The notes under the pieces were generated by a model, which saw only the letters and a program-made list of their open reading frames with translations, was not told the origin of the DNA and made no database searches. This document shows, piece by piece, positions 1 to 5,396 of a stretch of 5,590 nucleotides of DNA (its first letter is position 1; each line of letters starts with the position of its first letter). The stretch lies in NCBI GenBank assembly GCA_027056525.1, contig JALUKO010000043.1:1-5590 (forward strand). The letters run 5' to 3'. The DNA comes from Helicobacteraceae bacterium. GTDB taxonomy: Bacteria; Campylobacterota; Campylobacteria; Campylobacterales; Sulfurimonadaceae. The position numbers and the translations under genes are program-made.

Positions 1-98
1 ATAGCTTTCTTTTCTCTTATCTGCCGTACTTTTTTAGAAATTTTTGTATAAAACTCCTCTATTTCTGATGTCTCACTATTACTAAAATTCTCTTTCAT
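1..98 (-). CDS. Partial N-terminus of a probable XRE-family helix-turn-helix regulator
   Basis: An open frame starts with ATG at 98-96 on the minus strand and stays open for 32 codons to the left window edge. An AGGA ribosome-binding site lies 8 nt upstream on the minus strand (positions 107-110). The visible protein has a polar, acidic leader (MKENFSNSETSEIEEFY) followed by ISKKVRQIREKKA, the usual form of the first helix of an HTH_3/XRE DNA-binding domain (typically KIRELREEKGLSQ). The recognition helix lies outside the window, so the family call is inference from this short segment. The gene is divergent from the outer-membrane protein gene at 204, and repeated palindrome-like sequences fill the gap, as expected for a local regulator controlling itself and its neighbour. 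It could instead be another small helical protein. Confidence 0.6.
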   Translation of the reverse strand, partial: MKENFSNSETSEIEEFYTKISKKVRQIREKKA

Positions 99-133
99 AA
101 AATTTATCCTATAGAGTTAATTAATGTTTAAAC

Positions 134-139
134 TTTATA
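134..139 (-). promoter_or_regulatory. Candidate -10 box for the leftward regulator gene
   Basis: The minus strand reads TATAAA here, 35 nt upstream of the ATG at 98. With a 17-nt spacer the -35 position would be TAAAGA (162-157), a poor match. The element also sits in the weak inverted repeat at 134-147. It is a plausible promoter given the weak -35 boxes of Campylobacterota, but AT-rich DNA gives such matches by chance. Confidence 0.25.
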
Positions 140-170
140 GAGATAAAATGCATCTGTCTTTATCCTATAG

Positions 171-176
171 GATAAT
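171..176 (+). promoter_or_regulatory. Candidate -10 box for the outer-membrane protein gene
   Basis: GATAAT matches TATAAT at five of six positions and predicts transcription starting near 182, about 20 nt ahead of the ATG at 204. No good -35 hexamer is present (ATGCAT at a 17-nt spacer). The box overlaps the right arm of the 160-175 palindrome, so a protein bound to the palindrome would block it. Confidence 0.35.
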
Positions 177-203
177 TAATGGCAATAAATTGAAGGAAAT
201 GAA

Positions 204-761
204 ATGAAAAAAAGTATATGGATGGCAGCGCTATTTGCTTTATTGGTTGGCGCGAGCGCTACTGCATCAGATAATGGTGTGTATGTAGGCTTGGATATAG
301 GAAATACTAGTCTTGATATTACTGCAAGAGCAGATAATGGTGCTGAAGCAACAGGAGATGATGATGGTGGTTCTCAAACAATAAAACTGGGTTACTATAT
401 AGATAAACATACTCGTGCAGCATTATTTTATCAACATATAAATGTTTCTGAAGATGTAGATGAAATGTCATTAGCAGGTGGTAATTTTGATTACCTTATT
501 GGAAAGTATGATTTTAAACCTTTTATAGGAGTAATTCTAGGATATGGTTATTATAAAGATAGTCTTACAAATTTGACAGGAATGGTTTTTGGTGGAGAAG
601 TAGGTGTAAACTATTCTATATCAAAACATTTTTCTGCTGAACTTGGTTACCGCTATTTGAGATCATCGATGGAAGATAAAATAACAATTGCGGGAACAGT
701 AGTCACTTTGACTATTGATCCTATAAAAAACTGGTTTTTAGGTGTCAACTACAAATTCTAA
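204..761 (+). CDS. Small beta-barrel outer-membrane protein (OmpA/OmpW-like porin fold)
   Basis: This 185-residue protein has a signal peptide: MKKS, a hydrophobic core at residues 5-17, and likely signal peptidase I cleavage at ATA|SDN (after residue 21). The mature part of about 164 residues has the alternating pattern of an eight-stranded barrel, with clear strands near 24-32, 58-66, 69-79, 104-116, 127-138, 143-152 and 176-185. It ends in NYKF; a terminal Phe is the usual BAM-recognition signal. Long loops include an acidic stretch at 51-54. This fits the OMP_b-brl / surface-antigen superfamily; the ligand or function cannot be read. An AAGGA ribosome-binding site (193-197) lies 6 nt before the ATG. 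The gene is AT-rich (16 G+C in bases 421-480). It is divergent from the probable regulator and has no clear terminator before the toxin-antitoxin genes. Confidence 0.8.
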   Translation: MKKSIWMAALFALLVGASATASDNGVYVGLDIGNTSLDITARADNGAEATGDDDGGSQTIKLGYYIDKHTRAALFYQHINVSEDVDEMSLAGGNFDYLIGKYDFKPFIGVILGYGYYKDSLTNLTGMVFGGEVGVNYSISKHFSAELGYRYLRSSMEDKITIAGTVVTLTIDPIKNWFLGVNYKF

Positions 762-764
762 TAT

Positions 765-804
765 TTGTCTTATTGAATTTCTTTGTGTATAATTATACAC
801 AAAG
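765..804 (+). promoter_or_regulatory. Toxin-antitoxin promoter and palindromic operator
   Basis: A perfect 24-bp palindrome spans 781-804, with arms CTTTGTGTATAA and TTATACACAAAG. Its centre holds a consensus -10 box, TATAAT (788-793), and a TTGTCT -35 box (765-770) lies exactly 17 nt upstream. Transcription should start near 800, so the ribosome-binding site AAAGGA (801-806) would be almost at the 5' end of the message. Ribbon-helix-helix antitoxins typically autorepress by binding such palindromes. Binding by the adjacent antitoxin is inferred from position. The palindrome has no T-run on either side, so it does not look like an intrinsic terminator. Confidence 0.75.
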
Positions 805-812
805 GAAAAATC

Positions 813-1043
813 ATGAATACAGTACGATTAAATATTACACTTCCAGAATCTCTCAATGATGATATGAACCGTTTTTCTGAAGAGCTAAATGAAAAAAAGA
901 GTCATATTATCTCTTCAGCTTTAGATATGTACTTTGATTATCTTGATTTAAAGTTAGCAGAGAAGCGTTTGGCAGATAAAAATGAAAAACATGTACCATT
1001 GAATGATTTCTTTGAAGAGCTAGGTGCAGATGTACAGCATTGA
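813..1043 (+). CDS. Type II antitoxin, ribbon-helix-helix (CopG/RelB-like)
   Basis: This 76-residue protein has a ribbon-helix-helix domain at its N-terminus: DNA-binding strand TVRLNITLP (3-11), helix A around 12-27, a turn with EKKSHI (27-32), and helix B from about 30. Arg5, Asn7 and Thr9 alternate on the strand as DNA-contacting residues do in this fold. The rest (about 45-76) is charged and helical, ending in FFEELGADVQH, and would be the toxin-neutralising region. The ATG at 813 is chosen because AAAGGA (801-806) is 6 nt upstream; the in-frame TTG at 783 lies inside the palindrome and upstream of the predicted transcript start. The toxin gene overlaps its last 14 nt, the classic antitoxin-first arrangement. 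It should act in the cytoplasm as a dimer that neutralises the toxin and represses its own promoter. The exact subfamily is unresolved. Confidence 0.8.
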   Translation: MNTVRLNITLPESLNDDMNRFSEELNEKKSHIISSALDMYFDYLDLKLAEKRLADKNEKHVPLNDFFEELGADVQH

Positions 1044-1314
1044 ACTGACAAGTAGTTCAAAACGTGATTTTAAAAAGATTAATACAGGTGACATACAGTT
1101 TATATATGACTCTTTAGTTACATTTGCAAATAACTTTACACCGTTGTATGAAACTACTTTGATGCAAAATGGAAAAATTAAGAAATTACAGGGTCAAAAG
1201 GAACTTTTATATAGATTGAAATTACGTTCTTATCGTGTTATTTATAAAAAATATGATGATAAATTACTCATTTTAGTTCTACATGTCACAACAAGAGAAG
1301 GGGCATATAAATGA
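1030..1314 (+). CDS. Type II toxin of the RelE/ParE superfamily
   Basis: This 94-residue protein has the RelE/ParE fold pattern: N-terminal strand MYSIELTSSSKRDFKK, two helices (about 18-48), then KIKKLQGQKELLYRLKLRSYRVIYKK, the family's core of LxG, LYRLR and YRVIY. Lys51, Lys52, Arg62, Arg66, Arg69 and Tyr93 occupy places where RelE-type mRNA interferases carry basic and aromatic residues. The last strand reads LHVTTREGAYK, where many members have V-x-H-R-x-x-x-Y. Whether it cleaves mRNA (RelE) or poisons gyrase (ParE) cannot be settled by eye. ATG 1030 is preferred over GTG 1024: AGG at 1022-1024 gives it 5-nt spacing and the product then starts with the conserved strand. It overlaps the antitoxin by 14 nt and xseA by 4 nt. 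The gene is very AT-rich (12 G+C in bases 1201-1260). Confidence 0.8.
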   Translation: MYSIELTSSSKRDFKKINTGDIQFIYDSLVTFANNFTPLYETTLMQNGKIKKLQGQKELLYRLKLRSYRVIYKKYDDKLLILVLHVTTREGAYK

Positions 1315-2561
1315 TGACCTTAAGTGTCTCCGCACTCAATGAGCAGATAAAAGCTCTTTTAGAAGAGAGTTTTTCCCGTGTTTTTGTGGAGGGGGAACTC
1401 TCCCGTATCACTTTTCATAATTCCGGACATATCTATTTTACGCTAAAGGACAGCTCCTCTGCGATTAGTTGTGTTATGTTTCGAGGCAATGCCACAAAGT
1501 TAAAGTTTCGTCTTGAAGAGGGGATGAAAGTACTTATAGACGGTGCTGTTACCCTCTACAAACCAAGGGGAAGTTACCAAATAAACTGTTTTTCTGTCGA
1601 ACCATCAGGGCAGGGAGCTTTAGCACTCGCTTATGAACAGCTAAAACAAAAGCTCTCCCAAAAGGGCTATTTTGATCCAAAAAGGAAAAAAGAGCTTCCA
1701 AAGTTTGCATCCCGCATCGCCTTGATTACTTCTGCAACTGGAGCGGCATTACAGGATATGTTGCGTGTTGCAAACTCTCGTTACAGACTTCTAGAGATTG
1801 ATGTGTATGATGTCTTGGTGCAGGGGGAGAGTGCAGCGGCGAGTATTGTCAATGCACTGAGTGTTGCAGACACAAAAGAGTATGATATCATCATACTTGC
1901 TCGTGGTGGCGGAAGCATAGAGGATCTTTGGGCATTTAATGAGGAGATCGTTGCAGATGCCGTATTTAAGGCTAAAACCCCAATTATCTCTGCTGTTGGG
2001 CATGAGATAGACTGGGTTATCAGTGATTTTGTGGCTGACTTGCGTGCACCGACACCAAGTGCAGCAATGCAGATGTGTCTTCCTGATACAAATGAGCTTT
2101 ATCAGTACCTCGATACTCTAGCTTCTCAGCTCACGCAGACAATCACTCAGAAGATAGCTGCAAACAAGCAGGAGTTGGTGCATCTGCAAAACTCATTTAT
2201 GCAACATTCCATAGAAAAAAAGATCATACAAAAAAAACAAGAGGTGGAGCAACTCAAGGAGCGTTTTGAGCAAAGCATAGATTTTAAGATACAAAACCTC
2301 TTACGAGAGCCTGAGCATCTACGTATGCAGTTTACACATGCGATAGATTCTAAGCTCCATGTTGCTCAAAATCAACTTTTAAACCTTAAAAAGATGTTAG
2401 AATCCAACAATCCAAAATTTAAAAGCAAAAGTGGCTTTGCGCAGATATCTAAAGATAACAGAGTGATTGAGCTCTCATTGCTTGAGGTCGGTGATACCTT
2501 TGAAGCACAAGATGATACTTTGAGTGTTTATGCGAAAGTTTTGAAAAAAAGTCATATCTAA
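1311..2561 (+). CDS. xseA: Exodeoxyribonuclease VII large subunit
   Basis: XseA is the catalytic subunit of exonuclease VII, which degrades single-stranded DNA to oligonucleotides in repair and recombination, in complex with several XseB subunits. This 416-residue protein begins with LSVSALNEQIKALLEESF and an OB-fold ssDNA-binding domain (about 1-100). The catalytic domain carries TSATGAALQDML (Asp149), ARGGGSIEDLWAFNEE (197-212, Arg198), SAVGHEIDW (His231, Asp234) and DLRAPTPSAA (243-252). These match the Asp, Arg, His and Asp positions implicated in E. coli XseA. A long coiled coil (about 257-375) and the C-terminal strand region (GFAQI...LLEVGDTFEA) follow. The protein is slightly shorter than E. 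coli XseA (about 456) and complete. ATG 1311 overlaps the toxin stop (ATGA) and has AGAAGGGG (1296-1303) 7 nt upstream; ATG 1314 is the alternative. No xseB is present in the window. Confidence 0.97.
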   Translation: MMTLSVSALNEQIKALLEESFSRVFVEGELSRITFHNSGHIYFTLKDSSSAISCVMFRGNATKLKFRLEEGMKVLIDGAVTLYKPRGSYQINCFSVEPSGQGALALAYEQLKQKLSQKGYFDPKRKKELPKFASRIALITSATGAALQDMLRVANSRYRLLEIDVYDVLVQGESAAASIVNALSVADTKEYDIIILARGGGSIEDLWAFNEEIVADAVFKAKTPIISAVGHEIDWVISDFVADLRAPTPSAAMQMCLPDTNELYQYLDTLASQLTQTITQKIAANKQELVHLQNSFMQHSIEKKIIQKKQEVEQLKERFEQSIDFKIQNLLREPEHLRMQFTHAIDSKLHVAQNQLLNLKKMLESNNPKFKSKSGFAQISKDNRVIELSLLEVGDTFEAQDDTLSVYAKVLKKSHI

Positions 2562-2570
2562 GGAGTACAT

Positions 2571-3164
2571 ATGGGATATCCAAGTTTTTTTGATGAAGTG
2601 GTAACGATCAAGGTACAAGACCCTCTTTCTGATCTACTGGGTGCATTTGATAATGGGGAGTATGAGTTTACTTATCTTGAAGTTGTAAAATCGGCAGGAC
2701 ACAGTTGCCCGACGGTTGCAGGCGCATATTTGATGACACACGCGGCACTTGAAGCTCTTTACAAGGGTGAAAGAGCGGTTCGCGGTAATATAAAAGTAGC
2801 ATTTAAAGAATCTATAGAGGATGGTGTAGCAGGTGTCATTGGTAATGTAGTTTCTCAAATTACGGGTGCTACTGATAAAAGCGGGTTTAAAGGTTTGGCA
2901 GGCAGATTTGCACGGCACTCTCTTATGGATTTTAATGCCGATATAAGTTCCTCTGCAAGATTTACACGAGTCGATACAAATGAGAGCGTGGACGTTGTTT
3001 ACAACCCTTCACAAATTCCGCCAAATCCGGATATGCAGCCTCTCATGCAAAAGATGATGCAAGGAGTCGCAACTGATAACGAGCTTCAGGAGTTTGGGGC
3101 TTTATGGCAAGACAGGGTAAAACGAATCTTTGAAAACAAAGAGGATGTTATAGAAGTCCTTTAA
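2571..3164 (+). CDS. FmdE-like protein of unknown function
   Basis: This 197-residue soluble protein has no signal peptide or membrane segment. Its signature is VVKSAGHSCPTVAGAYLM (38-55), with His44 and Cys46. This resembles the GHxCPG core of the FmdE family, named for a gene in the molybdenum formylmethanofuran dehydrogenase operon of methanogens. RGNIKVAFKESIEDGV (71-86) and ITGATDKSGFKGL (97-109) look like conserved blocks of a bacterial branch I remember from Campylobacterota. Cys46 is the only cysteine, and the C-terminal zinc ribbon of longer FmdE proteins is absent. Metal or cofactor handling is a reasonable guess, not shown. The ribosome-binding site TAAGGAG (2559-2565) includes the xseA stop codon, and the gene starts 9 nt after xseA, so the two are cotranscribed. 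A hairpin terminator follows at once. Confidence 0.7.
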   Translation: MGYPSFFDEVVTIKVQDPLSDLLGAFDNGEYEFTYLEVVKSAGHSCPTVAGAYLMTHAALEALYKGERAVRGNIKVAFKESIEDGVAGVIGNVVSQITGATDKSGFKGLAGRFARHSLMDFNADISSSARFTRVDTNESVDVVYNPSQIPPNPDMQPLMQKMMQGVATDNELQEFGALWQDRVKRIFENKEDVIEVL

Positions 3165-3171
3165 CTATGTT

Positions 3172-3204
3172 ATAACCAAAGAGTTTTTGCTCTTTGGTTA
3201 TTTT
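3172..3204 (+). terminator. Intrinsic terminator between convergent genes
   Basis: ATAACCAAAGAG (3172-3183) and CTCTTTGGTTAT (3190-3201) form a perfect 12-bp stem with the 6-nt loop TTTTTG. On the + strand the stem runs into TTATTTTACT, a modest T-tract. It should end the antitoxin-toxin-xseA-FmdE transcript, 7 nt after the last stop. The minus-strand ligase gene has its TAA stop (3200-3198) inside the stem. In that direction there is no U-run after the hairpin, so termination would be weaker. Confidence 0.8.
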
Positions 3205-4379
3205 ACTAAAACATGACCTACAAATTTGCTCATGTTATCCATGATCTCTGAGCCTTTTCTAAAACTCATGCCACACGCTTCATAAGCAAAGAAAACTCCC
3301 GCTTGGTACTTGTTAGCGTGAATATCTTTGGAAAATTCCACATATTCTTGATAGATCTTTTTGTAGTTATCGTAAGGACCTTCTGTGCTTTCACATACAG
3401 TGCCATCTGCATCAATGATCTTCGTATTGGCACCTTCTCTTCCAAAAACAGTTTTTTCCACTTGTTTGATACCCTCTAGTGGTTCAAAAGAGGTTTTGAG
3501 CAGGTATGGAGACTCCGGAAAAAGATCAGAAAGTATTTTCATCATCCCTTTAGACTGAAAAAGGAGGGTATAAGCAGGATTTAAAATAATCGCTTTTTGG
3601 TTTTTTATGATATTTGTCAGCGTTGTAGCAAGTTCGGGTTCATCATGAGCTATATCTTCCCAAGGGTAGAGTTTGAACCAGTATTCATAAGCATTTTCAT
3701 GGGCATCATAGATACCATCTTCATCAAAATGTACATTTTGCAGATACTCAAAACCTGTTGTAAACCCTGCATCGGTTGCCATCTGTTGCAGTAATCTTGT
3801 TGTCGCTTCCTCTTCATCATTGCCGTCTATTGATGAAAAAAGTATCTTCCAGCCGTCATAATGCTCTTCAAAAAGTTCAGTATCATCAAAAAGGGTTACA
3901 AGCCTTTTAAAGTTTTCTACGATGGCATCATACACATTGTTGAACTGCTCTTCATCATCCATACCATTATGCTTGAGAAGTGCCCATTGTAAAAGTGCAG
4001 TTTCAAAAAGACCCGTAGGGGTGTCTGCATTGAATTCTATAAGTTTTATCTGCTCCCCGTTAAGTCCGCCTGCAAAATCAAAACGACCGTAAATATGCCA
4101 ATGCACATCATTTTCCCAGCTTTTTTTAATGCTCTCAATAAGGTTAAAAGGGATACCGAGTTCAAAAAACAGATCGTTGGCTATCACAAACTCTGCAGCT
4201 TCTACATACATATCATAGATCTCGTTTGCTGCAGTATAAAAAGCCTCTGCTTCTTGGGGAAGTACTTCCACAAGTTCATCACTTACATATTTGCTTCCAT
4301 CCTCATCCGTGTGCCAGGTGAAGCCAAGCTCCTCTAAGGCAGTATCATCCAGGGGGTTGAGTTTTTGTAGTGTAACCAT
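3198..4379 (-). CDS. Glutathionylspermidine synthase-like ATP-grasp ligase (YgiC/YjfC type)
   Basis: This 393-residue cytoplasmic protein matches the C-terminal synthetase domain of glutathionylspermidine synthase, without the amidase domain, and is close in length to E. coli YgiC/YjfC (about 386). Visible motifs are HIYGRFDF (95-102), with Arg99 and Asp101; IKLIEFNADTPTG (111-123), with Glu115 and Asn117 as likely Mg/ATP ligands; ILNPAYTLLFQSKGMM (265-280); LLKTSFEP (293-300); and FGREG (312-316), with Arg314. These follow the known family pattern, so an intact ATP-dependent C-N ligase is likely, but the substrate is unknown and need not be glutathione or spermidine. The ATG at 4379 is chosen because GGAAG (4385-4389) lies 5 nt upstream and the lipoprotein stop ends 1 nt before it. 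An in-frame extension to 4511 would only translate the lipoprotein's Ser-rich tail in another frame. The protein is strongly acidic. Confidence 0.88.
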   Translation of the reverse strand: MVTLQKLNPLDDTALEELGFTWHTDEDGSKYVSDELVEVLPQEAEAFYTAANEIYDMYVEAAEFVIANDLFFELGIPFNLIESIKKSWENDVHWHIYGRFDFAGGLNGEQIKLIEFNADTPTGLFETALLQWALLKHNGMDDEEQFNNVYDAIVENFKRLVTLFDDTELFEEHYDGWKILFSSIDGNDEEEATTRLLQQMATDAGFTTGFEYLQNVHFDEDGIYDAHENAYEYWFKLYPWEDIAHDEPELATTLTNIIKNQKAIILNPAYTLLFQSKGMMKILSDLFPESPYLLKTSFEPLEGIKQVEKTVFGREGANTKIIDADGTVCESTEGPYDNYKKIYQEYVEFSKDIHANKYQAGVFFAYEACGMSFRKGSEIMDNMSKFVGHVLVK

Positions 4380-4380
4380 C

Positions 4381-4956
4381 TTAGCTTCCAAAACTTCTAC
4401 TGCCAGAAGATGAACTTCTGCTTGAGCTTCCAAAAAAGCTTTTTCGTGTGGAACTTTTAGAAGCGGAACTTCTAGAAGCTGCAGAACGGCTGTATGCACT
4501 TTTGTTGACACTGCTTGAGCGTTTTGAGAAGTTTTTATTGTTCATAAGCGCATTTCCTATCATATTGCCAAGAAGACTTCCGGCTGCTACGGCGAGTATA
4601 GTTCCTGCAAGACCCATACCGGCACTACTTTCACCGCTTGCGATGGTTTCAGAAGTACCATCTTGAACTTTTTGGTATTCCTGTTCTGCCAGTGCTTTCA
4701 TCTCCGCTTCGCTCATAAAGCGTTCTGAAATATTGCCATACTCATCTCTTTCACGGATGATGGCACGTGAAGGTCCCTCTGTCGGCATCTCTTCGACAAC
4801 TATATATTTACCGTTTGCTTGCTGTTCAATCACTAAAAATTTGTTTTGTACTTGTTGTTGCTCTTGTGGTGTTTCACAACCACTTAGAACACCCATCATG
4901 ATTACGCCTGCACTTCCAAGTGCAACGCCGCCTGCTATTGAAGATATGTGTCTCAC
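4381..4956 (-). CDS. UPF0323-type lipoprotein with Ser-rich tail
   Basis: This 191-residue protein has a lipoprotein signal: a hydrophobic stretch (8-25) and lipobox LSGC, with Cys27 as the lipidated residue. A Gln-rich linker follows, then NKFLVIEQQANGKYIVVEEMP (38-58), IIRERDEYGNISERFMSEAEM (66-86), a glycine-rich hydrophobic segment (113-138, GLAGTILAVAAGSLLGNMIG) that may insert in or pack on a membrane, and a tail (147-191) with 23 serines in 45 residues. The layout matches UPF0323 lipoproteins, as I recall for C. jejuni Cj0371, which lies beside a glutathionylspermidine-synthase-like gene there too. E. coli YgiB/YjfM play a comparable neighbour role. The start is GTG, overlapping the upstream TGA stop by 4 nt, with AAAAAGGA (4966-4973) 9 nt ahead. 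The next ATG (codon 20) would cut away most of the signal. Its function is unknown. Confidence 0.8.
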   Translation of the reverse strand: MRHISSIAGGVALGSAGVIMMGVLSGCETPQEQQQVQNKFLVIEQQANGKYIVVEEMPTEGPSRAIIRERDEYGNISERFMSEAEMKALAEQEYQKVQDGTSETIASGESSAGMGLAGTILAVAAGSLLGNMIGNALMNNKNFSKRSSSVNKSAYSRSAASRSSASKSSTRKSFFGSSSRSSSSGSRSFGS

Positions 4957-5396
4957 TGTTTCAAATCCTTTTTCTTTAAAGTTATAATTTTGTCCAGATC
5001 ATAGTCATAAAATGTGATGAAATCTCTACCGTCATAATAGATGTCACCTCGATAGCTATGCTTGTGATCTTGTAACGTAACATCTTTTTTCATAAGTAAC
5101 ATGGCTCCAACACTTTTGCCTACAGGGGGGATAAGTGTTAAAGAGCTTATGAAAAAGAGTACCCCTAGTATGATGGCACTGAGTTTATTGTTATCTACAT
5201 AAATAGTGATATAGCCCAAAAACAATGTTGAGAACGCATAGGCAATGATGCTTTGATGATCAGCAAAGAGAATGTTATAGTAAACATCAATCTCATAAAA
5301 GTCAATATAGTTCAGCTTGATCCCTAAAAAAACAAAAAAGTCGAGTATAAATGTGAAAAATATTCCACTTAGAAACGCAAGTACAATTTTACTCAT
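4953..5396 (-). CDS. Small three-helix membrane protein, function unknown
   Basis: This 147-residue protein has three predicted membrane helices, at about 4-25, 48-67 and 72-91. The first two are linked by a Tyr/Asp-rich loop (NYIDFYEIDVYYN, 29-41). From about residue 103 the protein is soluble and looks like beta-hairpins (YRGDIYYDGRDFITFYDYD), ending in the basic LKKKDLKQ. I do not recognise the family. The ATG at 5396 has AAGGAG (5406-5411) 9 nt upstream and overlaps the preceding gene's TGA by 4 nt. The TGA at its own end overlaps the lipoprotein's GTG start by 4 nt. Membership in this operon suggests it is the membrane partner of the lipoprotein and ligase, like the DUF350 membrane protein YjfL beside YjfM/YjfC in enterobacteria, but it shows no evident similarity to DUF350. 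Confidence 0.75.
   Translation of the reverse strand: MSKIVLAFLSGIFFTFILDFFVFLGIKLNYIDFYEIDVYYNILFADHQSIIAYAFSTLFLGYITIYVDNNKLSAIILGVLFFISSLTLIPPVGKSVGAMLLMKKDVTLQDHKHSYRGDIYYDGRDFITFYDYDLDKIITLKKKDLKQ
4966..4973 (-). promoter_or_regulatory. Ribosome-binding site that decides the GTG start of the lipoprotein gene
   Basis: The minus strand reads AAAAAGGA here, 9 nt before the GTG at 4956-4954, inside the end of the membrane-protein gene. It supports GTG as the true start. That start gives a complete signal peptide plus lipobox, which no internal ATG does. Confidence 0.65.

Larger units (their letters stand above)
103..181. repeat. Repeated operator-like motif in the divergent intergenic region
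   Basis: The 12-mer TTTATCCTATAG occurs at 103-114 and again at 159-170. Similarity continues on the right as AGTTAATTAATG (115-126) and GATAATTAATG (171-181). The second copy lies in a perfect 16-bp palindrome, TTATCCTATAGGATAA (160-175). A third, weaker element, TTTATAGAGATAAA (134-147), has inverted TTTAT/ATAAA ends. Copy one covers the ribosome-binding site of the leftward regulator gene; copy two overlaps the best -10 candidate of the rightward gene. Repressor binding here is inferred. The sequence shows only the repeats and their placement. Confidence 0.55.

Noticed and set aside
126..133. GTTTAAAC and the nearby TTAATTAA as separate operators
   Set aside because: Short AT-rich self-complementary octamers are expected by chance here and neither is repeated as a spaced motif, unlike the TTTATCCTATAG copies.
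781..804. The 24-bp palindrome as an intrinsic terminator for the outer-membrane protein gene
   Set aside because: There is no T-run after it on either strand, the stem is AT-rich, and it contains a consensus -10 box with a correctly spaced -35 box.
783..812. In-frame TTG start 10 codons upstream of the antitoxin ATG
   Set aside because: It lies within the palindromic operator and upstream of the predicted transcription start. The added residues (CIIIHKGKI) do not fit a ribbon-helix-helix N-terminus.
1024..1029. GTG start for the toxin two codons before ATG 1030
   Set aside because: AGG at 1022-1024 is well spaced for ATG 1030 but overlaps the GTG. The extra two residues add nothing recognisable.
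1791..2003. Minus-strand open frame inside xseA, and similar antisense frames at 2634-2918 (-), 3597-3794 (+), 4095-4337 (+), 4448-4666 (+) and 4733-4987 (+)
   Set aside because: All lie wholly or almost wholly opposite well-supported genes and their products look like no family. The 4448-4666 frame is the complement of Ser/Ala-rich codons.
4380..4511. 44-codon N-terminal extension of the ATP-grasp ligase to an ATG at 4511
   Set aside because: It overlaps the Ser-rich tail of the lipoprotein in another frame, is not family-like, and would make the protein longer than YgiC-type homologues. ATG 4379 has a good ribosome-binding site right at the lipoprotein stop.
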